Shown piece by piece: positions 25,001 through 35,281 of a stretch of DNA of 64,000 bases. Both the position numbers and the translations under genes were made by a program. This stretch comes from Asterias amurensis. Lineage: Eukaryota > Echinodermata > Asteroidea > Forcipulatida > Asteriidae. The notes below the pieces were generated by a model. The model was not told the DNA's origin. It ran no database searches and saw only the letters and a list, made by a program, of their open reading frames with translations. The stretch is from positions 7,666,785-7,730,784 of the forward strand of contig NC_092651.1 in the NCBI RefSeq assembly GCF_032118995.1, read 5' to 3'. How positions within the stretch are numbered: the stretch's first letter is position 1; every line of letters starts with the position of its first letter.

Positions 25001-28000
25001 AATGTAGTCGTTGAGCAGAAATCTATTGTAGGTATGGAATTTCTACAGTGTGACTTTGCTGTCAATAAGAACTGTTTGTAGCATATTTAATCATTGTGTT
25101 TTTAAAGGGAGACTATGCAGCAGCAGCAAGCCAATTGCGCACATGTCTTACTGCCCTGGGACGTCCACTACCAACATCCAGACTCGATCTGATGTCGTCT
25201 CTTGTATGGAACATCTTGCGCCATGTGCTAAATCGTCTTCTGATTGGTCGCTGGCTGGCAGCCCTTGCAGGAGGACTGCACAGGAAGCGAGAAGGTGAAA
25301 AGTGTCCCGATGGCCAGTCATCTGCTCGGGATGGCGCCCTAGTGTATCACAAGCTACATCAGCTTCACATGAGTGGTAAGAGCTTCCATTACCACTAAAC
25401 TTAAATTTTTCTTTCTAGTAAGGCCATGTCCGAAACAGTGACTTCGGCTACAGCTAAAGCTAGATCAGCGTGTCTGCCAGTGTTGAAGAATAGGCAGGCG
25501 TGTGATCTAGCCGTAGCTGTAGCCAAAGTCACCATTTCAGACAGGGCAGGAGTTGAGAAGGAAACTGAAAATAGTATTTACATCTTCCCATCTAGTCATG
25601 GTGATCTTCATTTCTGGTATCGCCAAAAAGCAGGACGAGGGTGAACGGTGATGTTGCCCAACAATAACATTTCTATGCGGTGCAGCGCTAATCCAGAGAC
25701 TGGTTAATAACACTCCAAAGAGTCAAGCATTGCTATTGCAAAATGAATAGAGCTTCCCTGGAGATGCAGATAATCTAAGATAGTACTGCAGCTTTAGAAG
25801 GATCAAATTCAACTAGTTGTAACTACTTTATCTCTATTGCATTAATTCTGTACAGGATATTTGACAGACGGAGAGCTATATGCCATTAACATGGGTCTGT
25901 GTGCCATGAACCTTGCTGAGTGTGCAGGTGATGCTATCAGTTCAGCTACATTGACTGAGATCTATGTCACCCAGGCACTGTGCTTCAAAATCAGTCTGTC
26001 TAGCAGGCTTCAAGTGTTCTCAGTAAGTAGGGGCAATATTTTGTCTCATTTCATTTATTATTTTCTTGATCTGTTCTTGAATGTCTTTGACTTAAATAGA
26101 TGTACTTAATTTTGTATTACTCTCCTTTTTGACCAACATAGAAATAAGGGAATCAATGTGTGGTCAAGAGGTTTTCAACTAGTGGTTTAAGCCCGCCGAG
26201 GCCTGGTTCTTGTTAATTTTACCGAGACGAAGACAAGGTAAATTATCAAGAACCAGGCCTCGGCGGGTTTAAACAACTAGTTGAAAATCGATTCAACACA
26301 CTTTGATTCCCATTCATAAATATCTTTTGGGTCCAAAAACATCAACACTTTTTGGTCAAAAAGCTTTTAAAAATGCAAAAATTATAATTGTTCAATGATT
26401 TCTTTCAACACAACAACCCTCCAGCTATGAAATGGTAAGGCCCTTGGGTAAACAACTTCATATAAGGTGATTGCTATGCGCGTCGTGCGTATCTCGTGAT
26501 GTGGCACAACTGTTCCAGCCGTTGCTCTCGACCAATAGGAATGAAGAAACTGTCTTATAACACAGGTGCAAGCTCGAGTGTCATGCCCATGTTTCAACCC
26601 TTTTTTGGGTGTTATATCATCCGTTCAAACACCCCCACGTGATGCCCTCTCGACCAATCAGAATGGATAAACTGTCTTAGTTAATTTTGAATAAATGTTG
26701 ATTGAATTGAACTGAATACTTACATTCTTGCTTGACGCCCAGTAAATGACATTGTTACAACCTTCAACAAATGTGGGGGTGTTGCCGCATTGGAGATAAA
26801 AAGTGGTCTGGGTGATTTGACAGAGGGATGACATTATCACTTTGCATTTTCCCTCAACCAGTGGGAAGGTTTGTTGGGTCTTCAAACTCTAAGCGTCCAA
26901 ACAAAAGTCCATTATTTACGGGTATGCATACATCTGTTTTAGATCTTCTATCTATAGAATGAGAAAGGAGCTCTTGTTTAAAGACAAAAAATAAAGGTTG
27001 AGTTTACATAGTGTTGACTTTACTTTCTATCCGCAGAGATACTTTCTGAGTCGTGCACGTCACATTGGAGCAGGTGGTTCTGAGTTACCATCTCTGCAAT
27101 GGTTGTTTCATCCAATGGGGTATCGTTTCTTCCTCTATGGATCATGGACCTGCAAACCCATGGAAAGTCTTTACAGTGTCGCTGGAAATCCAAGTAAGAA
27201 ATGACTCCTTCAAATCACTCCACTTTGTTGTAGATTGGGTTCCAAACCAACATAGCTTGTTCTTTAGTGCATGTATCAAGTTCCACTACCCACGTTTTTT
27301 CCTTAAAGCCACTGGACACCTTTGGTAATTGTCAAAGACTAGTCTTCTCACTTGGTGTATCTCAACATATGCACAAATTAACAAACCTGTGAAAATTTGA
27401 ACTCAATTGGTCGTCGAAGTTGGGAGAGAATAATGGAAGAAAAAATGCCCTTGTCACAAAAGTTGTGTCCTTTCAGATGCTTGAATTCGAGACCTCAGCT
27501 GAGGTCTTGAATTCAATTCAAATGTTTTAGTGAGAAATTACTTTTTTTTTTCAAAAACTACACTACTTCAGAGGGAGCTGTTTCTGACAATGTTTTATAC
27601 TATCAACATCTTTCCATTGCTCGTTACCAAGTAAGTTCTTATGCTAACAAATATTTTTGAGTAATTACCAATAGTCTCAAGTGCCTTTAAACTACATCAA
27701 TAACTGAACTGATTTATAAATAAATAATTTCTACCTCTGTCCTCCATAGCTGACCCACTGTCCTTTGTTAGCCAAGCCTACAGAGAACATCTCTTTGAGA
27801 AAGCAGTTTACTCATTGGAATCACCAGATTCAAAGGCTCCATCAACTAACTCAAAAGTTGAAAGGTATGTTTTCAAATGTGACTTCAAATGTGTATTATC
27901 ATATTCAAAAAGAATGCATTCTTGTTAGGGGCACAAATTGTCTGTTGCATTTTTTTCTTCGTTTAACCCAAAACTAATTGCGAAATAATAAATCCTTGCG

Positions 28001-31000
28001 GTATATGATTCGAACTGCCTCTAGCTACTGGGCAATCTCGGTGGTCTAGTTGGTAAAACACTGCTCTAGAATTGGAAAGGTCGTGGGTTCGAATCCCAAC
28101 CGAGCAACATGCCTGTGATATTTTTTTCACAGAGCTCGGGAAAGTACCAAGTATACAGTGCTTACACACACCAGTGCATATGGGTAAAAACCAAAACTAC
28201 TATTCTTTTTCCCTGATGCAAATTTTCCAAAATTAATTGTTTACTTTGGTCGGTTTATTTATTAAATCAAATAAACTTTCTATGTTTTTAGTTGTCATAT
28301 GATTGACATGAATGCTTTGAATTAATGTGGAGTTTGAAACGAACCGTTTTATTTTGATGTTTTTCTTCAGAGACCCACAGTGTTCTGAGACATTACAATA
28401 TCTACAGCGTCTTAGTGAATGTGCTGATGTTGCGAGTGCTCCAAGGCAGGCATTTGCCATTGGATCCAACATGTCTGCAGTTTCAGGTTCGAACCATTCC
28501 TTATTGAATACAAAGCTATTGTATTGGTAATATTCAAGCAAACATGATGACATGTTCTAGAAAACAAAGATGATTATCAAAGACGGTCATTGTCTTCAAT
28601 AGCTTGAATCCTTAGCAACAAGGAGTGTGGTGTAAGTCTATATCGCAGGGCCCATATCACACCCTGATTCTAATTCAGTGTATTGTGCTTTTATAAGCTC
28701 TATGCAAAACATACAGCCTTTATAACAAGTGAATGTAAATTCAAAAGTGGAAATACAAGCAGTTTGGCGTGTCTGCGTTCCATATCCATCCTGGCCTTTT
28801 GCCTCCTTGGATATGGAACGCAGAGCACTTTATTTTTCCGTATTCCACTCGCGCTTGTGTGATAACTTTTAATATTGTATGAAAATGTCTTGTGTTTAAT
28901 GATTACTGATTGTATGGCAACACAGTATACAAATATTGACTGCTTCGGGTGCTATGGTTAAAACTATGACTCCCGAGGTCCGGAGCGCAGACTATTAATT
29001 TATCATCCTCGTACACGCAACGGACGTCTGGGTAATGCACGCCATGTGATAGTCTTCGGACTAGCGCATGGCAAACCGATGCACTTTCACACGGCCGTCG
29101 TCTAGCAAAACTAAGACATGTCATGTGACGCGCACTAAACCAATGAACAGGCAGAATATTTGTAAGGGGTGTTATAATAACACATATTGTGTCTTTGCCC
29201 TTCCTATTAGGTGCCGACCCAGTTTCTAAGTGGTGGTGTAACATTGTCTTTGTTGCTGTTCATTGGCTTATGGGAGATGAGGCAGCAGCGGAGAGACTCT
29301 ACTCAGCAGTGGAATGTCTGCCTCAGCAGCTCCAGAGCACCGAGTAAGTAATGTAATCATAGTCCCAGAAAGTTGTGCTTGTCTTATGTTCCAATGCTAC
29401 AGAGTGTGACAATTACTGCTAGGCCTGGGTGACAAGTGCCACTAGTGTCATAGTCATGACTATCAATTACTTATTCGAGTCGCAACTACCGTTTTTCAAC
29501 TACTTGATTAATCGTGCCGCCACGATTATTAAATAAACAGTTGCGACTGCTATGAAATAAATAGTTGCGACTAACTTTTTGATGAACCAATTGTGTCGTT
29601 CATGACTTTTCATGCTTTTCATGTCAATATAATCTACATACAAAACATAATCAGACAACAGTGACGCAATCCTTCCATCCTTTCAGCTTGAACTTTACTA
29701 TATTGCGCTGCGTCGAACATTGCCACAATGCATGTTGATATCTAAAAGTTAGTCGTGGCTAGTGTCATAGTCGCGACTATTTGCGGCGCAACTAGTCGAG
29801 TAGCCCAGGCCGAATTACTAAATTATTTTTCCAGATTGTAACTGTCAACCATTTTGTATTCTTTCCCCCAGGGATGCTTTACCAAAGGCAGCACAGCTTG
29901 CCTTTAAGGCCAGAAAGATCTTTCTGAGTCCATCCATCAATCACAAGGAACAGATGCTTGATGAGTGTTTGTACATGGCCAACAAGTCCAGCACACACCT
30001 GAGAAGCAGTCTCAACTACTCTGGACAACAGGGACATGAAAAAATAACACAGGTAAGAAGAGCAATGGTACTGGATAGACAGTCTCCTGACGATAACTAG
30101 AGCAAGCTAGTCAAAACGTTGAGATAAAATAAAAACTCACCCGCGATAGTGAAGTTAATAACGATCCACTTGAAAACACTGAAGTAGTTTTGATTGTAAT
30201 GCCTGAAGTAACCATCCCCTAGAGCTAATGTTTTGTTTACTAGGGGATTCAAACCCACAACCTTGTGAATGCAAGTCCTGCAGTCAAACCACTTGACCAC
30301 GGTGACCTGTGATGACAAGTATTCATCTTGGAGTAGCGGAATGAGGTTTATTGGAGAGCAAGCTGCCTGTTTCCCTGGTGCATTGTAGTTGCATTGCATT
30401 TGCTTATCAGTATGCAGTGCTCCTTCAACGCAACAGGGCGATAAGCATTTACAACATGGAGGACACCACCAGGAGACACTCATAGGGACACAGAGGTAAT
30501 AAATAGCAACTTTGTAAAACAAACAATCTGAAAACAGCCATTGAGTATAATTGTTCTGTTCCTCAACAGGCTATGCAGGTTCTTGTTTGTGATTGGCTTC
30601 TATCTACCCGCACTGCTGTTTGGCAGAACCAACAAGGTTGTGCCAATAACGCCACCCAAGTCATCTCGCCATCTGAGCTGTCATCATTCCAGCAGGACCT
30701 CTCATGCATCCGTAAGCTATCCACATCCTTCAAAGCAGCAATGCCAAGGGTGTATCTATACCAGGCAACAGCAAGACTGATGGCAGGAGCACATCCAGCT
30801 AAGACACAGCAACTACTCGACAGGAGTTTGAGGCGGAGGGTCACCAATGCTTACTCAAGCATGAAAGGTGCGCTATTTATGCTGGTTTTCCAGATGTCTG
30901 GATTTGCTTGTTTGACAAATCCCTATTTGCCCAAACATTTTCTGTAATGATTTAAAAGGATATTGGGGAAATGTATTACCCGATAATGTGCACAAGTTAG

Positions 31001-31904
31001 TGGGGAGAAGTTTTCCTTTCCTTTTCACGCCACATTCAGTGTTGTAGCTAGGCCTATTTTAGTGGAGGGCTCTAAATCCACCAAGGGCGAGCAGATCAAC
31101 AAAAATATTCATGTTTAGATATGGGGCCATCATTGCTGATGTGCAATCTGGGGGAAATCTGTGCTGGGCGGCACCATGTGTTTCGCTCGGAGTGCTGGGC
31201 GAAAATGTTAATTCTGTGCAGGCCTGCCCGGCGCCGCCCACCGTGGCTACAACACTATCCACATTGCTAGTTAGTCTTCGCTTACACAGCTAGCGCAGAC
31301 ATGTTTCACTTATAGAGCAAGCGAAGAATGGTGATTGTCAACACAGAATTTGATGGTAGATCCAGGCCCATGAAATTTGACCCCACAGAATTGACAAATA
31401 AGGGGCCGCTATATTTCTTTTATTGGTAGTCATTTAATTGGTCTTGAGGGAAGAACAAGTAAAGAGTCAAATCAATAGCCCTTCTGTTAAGTTATAAGTT
31501 TTGTAAGTCACCGGAGTGTGGGTTCGAATCCAGATTGTGACACTTAAGTCCCTGAGGAAGATACTTTACTATAGTTGCTTCTTTTCACCCAGGGGTATAA
31601 ATGCGCATTGAAGACGCTTGATGTGGAATGTGTTATATAAGAACTTGGTATTATTTTTCCTACAGACGAAGATGAGGTAGTTGTGAGTGATCGTGATAGA
31701 GCTTCAGCACTCCTAATGGCTTGTAGGCATCTTCCATTCCCATTACTGTCATCACCAGGACAGAGGGAATGTATGCTGGCAGAAGCAGCAAGATCATTAG
31801 AGAAGATTGGTGACCATAGGGGATTGCAGGACTGCCAACAGATGCTAAGAAGTCTTCAGAATGGTGGCACTAACTGCCAGGCTGCATCCATAGCCTGCTG
31901 CTGA
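10046..31904 (+). CDS. SREBF1: Sterol regulatory element-binding protein (SREBP), complete, 15 exons
   Basis: ER-anchored bHLH-zip transcription factor, released by site-1 and site-2 proteolysis to switch on sterol and fatty-acid genes. Exons: 10046-10154, 21040-21779, 22130-22429, 22890-23010, 23414-23758, 24232-24419, 25108-25375, 25856-26022, 27037-27193, 27750-27864, 28371-28486, 29211-29343, 29872-30052, 30570-30867, 31666-31904; 3477 nt, 1158 aa, close to human SREBP1. Visible: acidic start (LLDDID), 12-Gln run at 88-99, Q-rich to about 185, bHLH from [18 protein letters not shown] (SREBP-specific Tyr in RYR) into a zipper ending near 418, DRTRLGLC at 491-498 before TM1 (site-2 region), luminal GRTIL at 531-535 (site-1 RxxL), TM2 near 550-575, [14 protein letters not shown], then the regulatory domain to [12 protein letters not shown]. 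Exon 6's acceptor is the only phase-compatible one and is least certain. Could equally be named SREBF2; one ancestral gene is likely. Intron 13 hosts miR-33. Confidence 0.97.
10277..10305. repeat. Short perfect hairpin in SREBP intron 1
   Basis: TGTGGCTAAGG and CCTTAGCCACA, 11 bp each, separated by a 7-nt loop. Intrinsic terminators are not relevant in a eukaryotic intron; probably a tiny foldback remnant. Confidence 0.6.
10733..10855. mobile_element. Palindromic MITE (GGCGCCACCACTTTTTC)
   Basis: TATGGCGCCACCACTTTTTC at the left mirrors AGTGAAGAAGTGGTGACGCC followed by ATGC at the right. Related pieces lie at 40212-40284 and 40833-40974. Confidence 0.65.
11693..13309. mobile_element. Inverted-repeat DNA element with CTGGCCAGC...GGACCAG ends
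   Basis: Left: TTGCCCTTAAC...AACTGGCCAGCAGGACCAGT; right: TTTGGCCAGCGGACCAGCAT and TAAGGTCGAACGC, the inverse of the left with divergence. Both ends repeat the GGACCAGTTGGC word. About 1.6 kb, no transposase frame. Borders are approximate. Confidence 0.5.
13925..14005. repeat. Short tandem repeat of GGCCGCCCTGC
   Basis: About four imperfect 25-30-bp units (ggccgccctcctaaaattta, ggccgccctgccaaagaatt, ggccaccctgcttaaataat, ggccgtcctgcccaac). Confidence 0.6.
14075..14839. mobile_element. Mutator-like non-autonomous element, 765 bp
   Basis: Ends TAGTTGCGATAGCGTAACCC and TTACAGTATCGCAACTA; long inverted termini extend inward (cgccctgc..., gacacaaattctat...). Flanks GATGTACAT (14066-14074) and GATGTAAAT (14840-14848) are a 9-bp target duplication with one change. 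A second inverted repeat (aaccattctgtaaaaggggt with accccttttgcagaatggtt) sits in the centre, probably another nested MITE at about 14417-14552. Confidence 0.8.
15071..15719 (+). mobile_element. hAT-like MITE (TAGGCCTGGGCGAATT ends), copy B
   Basis: The same element as 1618-2414, without the nested insertion. It is flanked by ATGTACAG at 15063-15070 and 15720-15727, a perfect 8-bp target duplication, which with TAGGCCTGGGCG ends fits the hAT superfamily. Confidence 0.85.
17757..17970 (+). mobile_element. LINE 3'-end fragment (reverse-transcriptase ORF C-terminus)
   Basis: A 45-codon frame encodes [20 protein letters not shown], then a stop at 17892-17894, then a tail ending ggcactatataaatgcagtt and ATT repeats. 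The (R)xF...AP.LWNxLPLxI motif and the ATT-rich end are the usual 3' end of CR1/L2-type LINEs. Heavily 5' truncated. Confidence 0.7.
19300..19871 (+). mobile_element. TTAA MITE, copy 2, with internal duplication and abutting half copy
   Basis: The full element starts at 19327. It is longer than its sisters (about 545 bp) because the block from the agatggttgatttc/agatgcttgatttt word to tttctcacaatgtt is present twice. Bases 19300-19327 are the right end of a second, otherwise deleted copy, sharing the TTTAAA junction. Confidence 0.8.
22545..22651. repeat. Strong hairpin in SREBP intron 3
   Basis: Arms 22545-22578 and 22618-22651, about 34 bp with few mismatches (gagtgttggctctgagaagg against cttctcagagccaacactc), around a 39-nt loop. 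Probably a foldback MITE; too long and regular for an obvious conserved microRNA. Confidence 0.75.
24625..24990 (+). repeat. Dispersed repeat (gggcgagtggatcaac / gctgagcggcac), copy 1
   Basis: ttttagtggtgggctataaa, ccactaagggcgagtggatc and, after an extra block, gtgtgctgagcggcacaatg and gtgaattctgggcaggc match the copy at 31037-31255 in SREBP intron 14. Confidence 0.65.
25428..25542. repeat. Inverted repeat in SREBP intron 7
   Basis: Arms 25428-25467 and 25503-25542 (tcggctacagctaaagctag against ctagccgtagctgtagcca), about 40 bp each, 35-nt loop. A foldback MITE is likeliest. Confidence 0.75.
26145..26680 (-). mobile_element. Foldback element with CCGCCGAGGCCTGGTTCTTG hairpin, copy 1
   Basis: About 536 bp in SREBP intron 8. 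One end is a hairpin made of ggcctggttcttg and caagaaccaggcctcggcgg inside aactagt...actagtt; the other end is acccacgtgatgccctctcgaccaatcagaatggataaac-like sequence. The second copy lies at 32942-33459 in the opposite orientation. Most of a diverged partner end recurs near 44205-44290. Confidence 0.75.
27304..27689 (+). mobile_element. TTAA MITE, copy 3
   Basis: TTAAAGCCACTGGACACCTT at the left, AGTCTCAAGTGCCTTTAA at the right, in SREBP intron 9. It carries the shared gagacctcagctgaggtc palindrome. With 31929-32278 it forms a variant group ending CACTGGACACCTTTGG. Confidence 0.85.
28036..28190 (+). mobile_element. tRNA-derived SINE, copy 2
   Basis: The head CTCGGTGGTCTAGTTGGTAA with T arm GTGGGTTCGAATCCCAACCG closes a 6-bp acceptor-like stem (CTCGGT/ACCGAG); the anticodon stem is degenerate. 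The tail acagagctcgggaaagtacc and aagtatacagtgct is shared with 7108-7215 and 33680-33790. In SREBP intron 10. Confidence 0.75.
28772..28823. repeat. Perfect 16-bp inverted repeat in SREBP intron 11
   Basis: CTGCGTTCCATATCCA and TGGATATGGAACGCAG around a 20-nt loop. Confidence 0.75.
28912..29185 (-). mobile_element. Foldback DNA element (agacgacggcc...atatt), copy 1
   Basis: Reverse complement of 60887-61110: shares gtacacgcaacggacgtctg, cttcggactagcgcatggca and the end ggggtgttataa. It also has gactgcttcgggtgctatgg and ttaaaactatgactcccgag, matching the hairpin of the second copy. It lies just before SREBP exon 12. Confidence 0.75.
29420..29812. mobile_element. hAT-like MITE in SREBP intron 12
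   Basis: TAGGCCTGGGTGACAAGTGC at the left, CTAGTCGAGTAGCCCAGGCC at the right; interior repeats of agttgcgact. Flanks aattactg and aattacta may be a degenerate 8-bp duplication. Confidence 0.65.
30083..30163 (-). repeat. Dispersed repeat 'agcttgctctagt', copy 2
   Basis: On the minus strand it reads ggatcgttattaacttcact and gactagcttgctctagttat, matching copies at 1-165 and 53028-53197. In SREBP intron 13, upstream of the miR-33 hairpin. Confidence 0.7.
30205..30318 (-). mobile_element. tRNA-derived SINE head
   Basis: On the minus strand: GTGGTCAAGTGGTTTGACTG (box A-like) and GTTGTGGGTTTGAATCCCCT (box B-like), followed by AT-rich sequence. The acceptor stem is poor, so a functional tRNA is unlikely. 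Confidence 0.6.
30373..30438 (+). ncRNA. mir-33: miR-33 precursor hairpin in SREBP intron 13
   Basis: The 5' arm at 30378-30398 begins gtgcattgtagttgcattg, identical to vertebrate miR-33a over the mature length. It folds with 30411-30438: CCCTG pairs with CAGGG at the base, then TGC/GCA, TTG/CAA and AG/CT, then a nine-pair block (GCATTGCAT with ATGCAGTGC, one G-T pair), leaving a loop of about 12 nt. Single mismatches separate the blocks, as is typical of animal pre-miRNAs. It lies between SREBP exons 13 and 14 on the same strand, inside the regulatory-domain region. Known biology: miR-33 is intronic in SREBF1/2 of vertebrates and in insect SREBP and targets lipid export and oxidation genes. 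Expression and targets here are inferred. Confidence 0.95.
30378..30398 (+). ncRNA. miR-33-5p: mature miR-33-5p
   Basis: 21-nt stretch on the 5' arm with seed TGCATTG at positions 2-8. The star strand would come from about 30412-30433. Assignment rests on identity to the conserved miR-33 and on the hairpin; exact Drosha/Dicer ends are inferred. Confidence 0.92.
31037..31255 (+). repeat. Dispersed repeat (gggcgagcagatcaac / gctgggcggcac), copy 2
   Basis: The same family as 24625-24990, here without the extra central block. In SREBP intron 14. Confidence 0.65.
31500..31655 (+). mobile_element. SINE 3' portion with tRNA-like T arm
   Basis: GTGGGTTCGAATCCAGATTG then tgacacttaagtccctgagg, agatactttactatagttgc and cacccaggggtataaatg, the common SINE tail in echinoderm DNA, ending in tgttatataa. 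In SREBP intron 14. Confidence 0.6.
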
Positions 31905-31928
31905 TTGTAATATACTCAAAACTATGTT

Positions 31929-32278
31929 TAAAGGCACTGGACACCTTTGGTAATTGTCAGAGACCATTCTTCTCACTTGGTGTATCTCAAGATAAAAATA
32001 AAAATTTGAATATCGGTCATCGAAGTTGCGAGAGAACAATGGAAGAAAAAATAACCTTGTCGCACAAGTTGTGAGCTCTCACTCAGTTGCATTGAATTTG
32101 AGACCTCAGCTGAGGTCTTGAAATCAATTCAAAATTTTAGTGATAATGTACTTCTTTCTCAAAAACAACGTTTGTCACAATGTTTTATACTATCCACAGC
32201 TCTCCATTGCTCATTACCAAGTAAGTTTTTATGCTAACAATTATTTTAGGTAATTGCTAATAGTGTCAAGTGCCTTTA
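31929..32278 (+). mobile_element. TTAA MITE, copy 4, just after the SREBP stop
   Basis: TTAAAGGCACTGGACACCTT at the left and AGTGTCAAGTGCCTTTAA at the right. It starts 25 bp after the SREBP stop codon, so it is probably transcribed in the 3' UTR. Confidence 0.85.
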
Positions 32279-32941
32279 AAAACTCTTTCTCTAATCTTTT
32301 TAATCTCTACATAAACAAATTTGTTAAAACGTTTTGATTTTAGTAATTTTGTTTTCTCTATATCATGATCGATGACTGATTTTGTTTACACCTTGTATTG
32401 AAGGTGAAGATGTCTGGACTTGATTTTTTCTCATGTGACAACAATCAAGCAGAAAGTTCACACTGTTTTTCTTTTTTAAGGTGGTTGCCATTAAAACTTC
32501 AATTATCTGTGGATAAAGATTTAACTGCTGGGAGAACAGCTTTATTAGTTTGCTGTATTATTCAGCAAAAAGTTTTTATTTTTCAATTAAGTTTGAGGCA
32601 TGTTCCAGAAAGTACAGTGAACAGTACAAAGTACTATTATAAGAAGACATTTTACTAAGATTTTAACATAAATATAACATATTGTAAGGTAAAATGTATT
32701 TCTCACGTACCTACTATTACAACACACTTTATTGATACATTTTGTAAATTTAAAATCCTCAATCCCAAACTTGTTCCAAATCCTTGAAGGACCATTAGAT
32801 CATACCAAACAATCTAAAGGTATATTCAACAATATTTTCTGTGCATTGTTGAATTTTTTTTTTTTTTTTTTTTTTTTATTATACTTTACTTGCCAAGCTG
32901 ATGTCTAGAATTATGGAGTATTAATAGTAAGTCATAAATAC

Positions 32942-33459
32942 CTAAGACAGTTTATCCATTCTGATTGGTCGAGAGGGCATCACGTGGGGTTGTTTAAACG
33001 GATGATATAACACCAATAAAAAGTGTTTAAACATGGGCGTGACACGCGACCTTGCACCTGTGCTTATAAGACAGTTTCTTTATTCCTATTGGTCGAGAGT
33101 GCCAGCTGGAACAGTTGTGCCACATCACGCGTGACGCGCACACCAATCTCCTTTTAAGGAGTTGTTTACCAGAGGGCCTTACCATTTCATAGCTGGAGGG
33201 GTGTATCTTTAAAAGAAATCATTGAACAATTGTCATTTTTTGCATCTTTCACTCTTTGACCAAACAGTGTTGATGTTTTTTGACGAAAAGGTATTTATGA
33301 ATGGGAATCAAAGTGTGTTTAATCTGTTTTAAACTAGTGGTTTAAACCCGACATGACAAGGCCTGGTTCTTGATCGTCGAGGTAAATTATCAAGAACCAG
33401 GCCTTTGCGGGTTTAAACCACTAGTTTAAAACCTCTTCACCACACATTGATTCCCTTAG
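32942..33459 (+). mobile_element. Foldback element with GGCCTGGTTCTTG hairpin, copy 2
   Basis: Inverted relative to 26145-26680: begins taagacagtttatccattct and gattggtcgagagggcatca, ends with the hairpin ggcctggttcttgatc...gatcaagaaccaggcc-like arms inside actagtggtttaaacccg. Confidence 0.75.
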
Positions 33460-33679
33460 AAAACACCATTTATATAGCGTCTTTTCAGAAGGTTTAAAAG
33501 CACTCGGAAAATGACAGAAAAAAAACACACAATGGAAATCAAAAACCAAGAGGAAACCACGGCTAGGCAGTGCAGGATTTAGTCAAAGTCAAATATTACA
33601 ACAAATACATGTAATAGATGGAAATATTCATTGGGGATAAAGAATGTTAGCTTTGGTTTACCAATATACACTGATGTGT

Positions 33680-33790
33680 GAGCACTGTACTTTCCTGAGC
33701 TCTATGAACGTCTCGCCCAAGTAATATGCCTGTGGTTTTTTTCACAGAGCTCGGGAACGTACCGAGTATACAGTGCTAACACATAAAACG
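33680..33790 (+). mobile_element. tRNA-derived SINE tail, copy 3 (5' truncated)
   Basis: atgcctgtggtttttttcac and agagctcgggaacgtaccga followed by gtatacagtgctaacaca match the tails at 28036-28190 and 7108-7215. The T arm is lost. Confidence 0.65.
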
Positions 33791-35281
33791 AAATTAATAA
33801 CAAATACACATGTACATTTTTTTGTAGATATGGGGTGGCATTCGTGTCAGATTTTTGTTGTTGAAATACACCGAATAATTTTATGAACAGGTTGAAAGAT
33901 TTTGTGCAAATGCAGTGGACATTGGCTATTTTATGTTAAGGAAGTTTCAATTGATTTTGATTAAAATCGCATTGTAATTAAATCTCATTGTATATAAATA
34001 AAAATTGACTAAAAGAATGTTTTTGTTTCCGTGGTCGTCTCTTTTCTATGACGTCACCAGCCCTAACTCAATGAGGTAATGAGGATCATTGGGTGAGAGT
34101 TGTGCAGTTTCCATATGACATCATTTTGGCGGCCAATGCAAAATGGTCTTTCTATTGCAACGTCACAGCCCGAGGTTGGGAAAACTAGAGAGCCATGAAT
34201 CCAAAACAAAAAACGGAAAGCTACTGTTTGAAACAAAGATACTCCAAAATGTAATATTCAAACACAGAGGTGGATTTGGTGGAAACAAAATTACCAATCA
34301 TGGGAGGTACTTTATTTCATTGAAAGTTTGCAGAAAATGTTGAATCTGTTAACACAAGTGCGTGTTGTACTAACATTGGGTCGTCCGCGCCATCCAACAA
34401 TGGAAAGGTCTATACAAAGGTAATAGATGCTTGAGGTTTTCAGTGTCATGAATCTAAGTTCAGTGAACACTAGAAAGGGGAAGGGGAGGTTGATAAGCAT
34501 TACAATGAACATTTTATTTTAGTTCAAGGGATGTATTAGAACTTGGCTTGAGCTCTCGTTTGAAGGAAGACTTTAATTCACAATTAATTCAGATGGAACA
34601 TTGTGCTATAATATTCTTACTGCCTTTTTTGATAATGATCTTTCTAAATTACCTGTTTGACTTGCATACTAGCAAACCTCGTCTTATGGAATTTCGGAAC
34701 AGAAAAAGCAAGATGTATAAACGTCGCATTCATTCAAAATAGTTACCAAATTTGAATCAATTGTTACTTCTGCTGGTATAAAGAATGCACCACACGCAGC
34801 CCGGACAGTTTTTACCGTCTCTTTTGCCGAGATGTTTTCGTTTTGATGTGAGATGTTTTGACATCGCCACCACTAGATGGTTCTGGGCTTGTTTTCCGCA
34901 ATGTAAGAATAATTCTCCGGTATAGTCGCGGATGACACTTCCTTAAATGACTTCTCATCCTGTCGAATCTGTTGGCAATAGTTCAGTCTTTTTTAGCCCC
35001 TTTCACACGAGAGCAACTTAGCAAGCGTCCCTTGCTAAATTGTAGCGTGATTGTAAAATTTTATAAAATGTATCTCGTGTGAACAACAATGTTGTTCACT
35101 GTGTACAAGTTCTTTTGCAAAATCGTGTCAAACTTTGTTACATTTTACAACCATGCTTAAAATAAGCGAGGGACCGAGTTTAATTGCTGTCGTGTAATTA
35201 TCCATACATGTAAATCACAAATTTCACGTCGTGCCTATTTCAGCCAAAGCAAAGGGTCGGGGAGAGGTGAAATAATGCAAC

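Noticed and set aside
28036-28106. Functional tRNA gene
   Set aside because: Anticodon stem does not pair and the same body follows related tRNA-like heads elsewhere; a SINE fits better.
32398-32658. 86-codon open frame downstream of SREBP
   Set aside because: Lies in the probable 3' UTR, no domain or conserved motif.
34548-34742. 64-codon frame with a hydrophobic stretch
   Set aside because: Too short, no neighbours or motif to support it.
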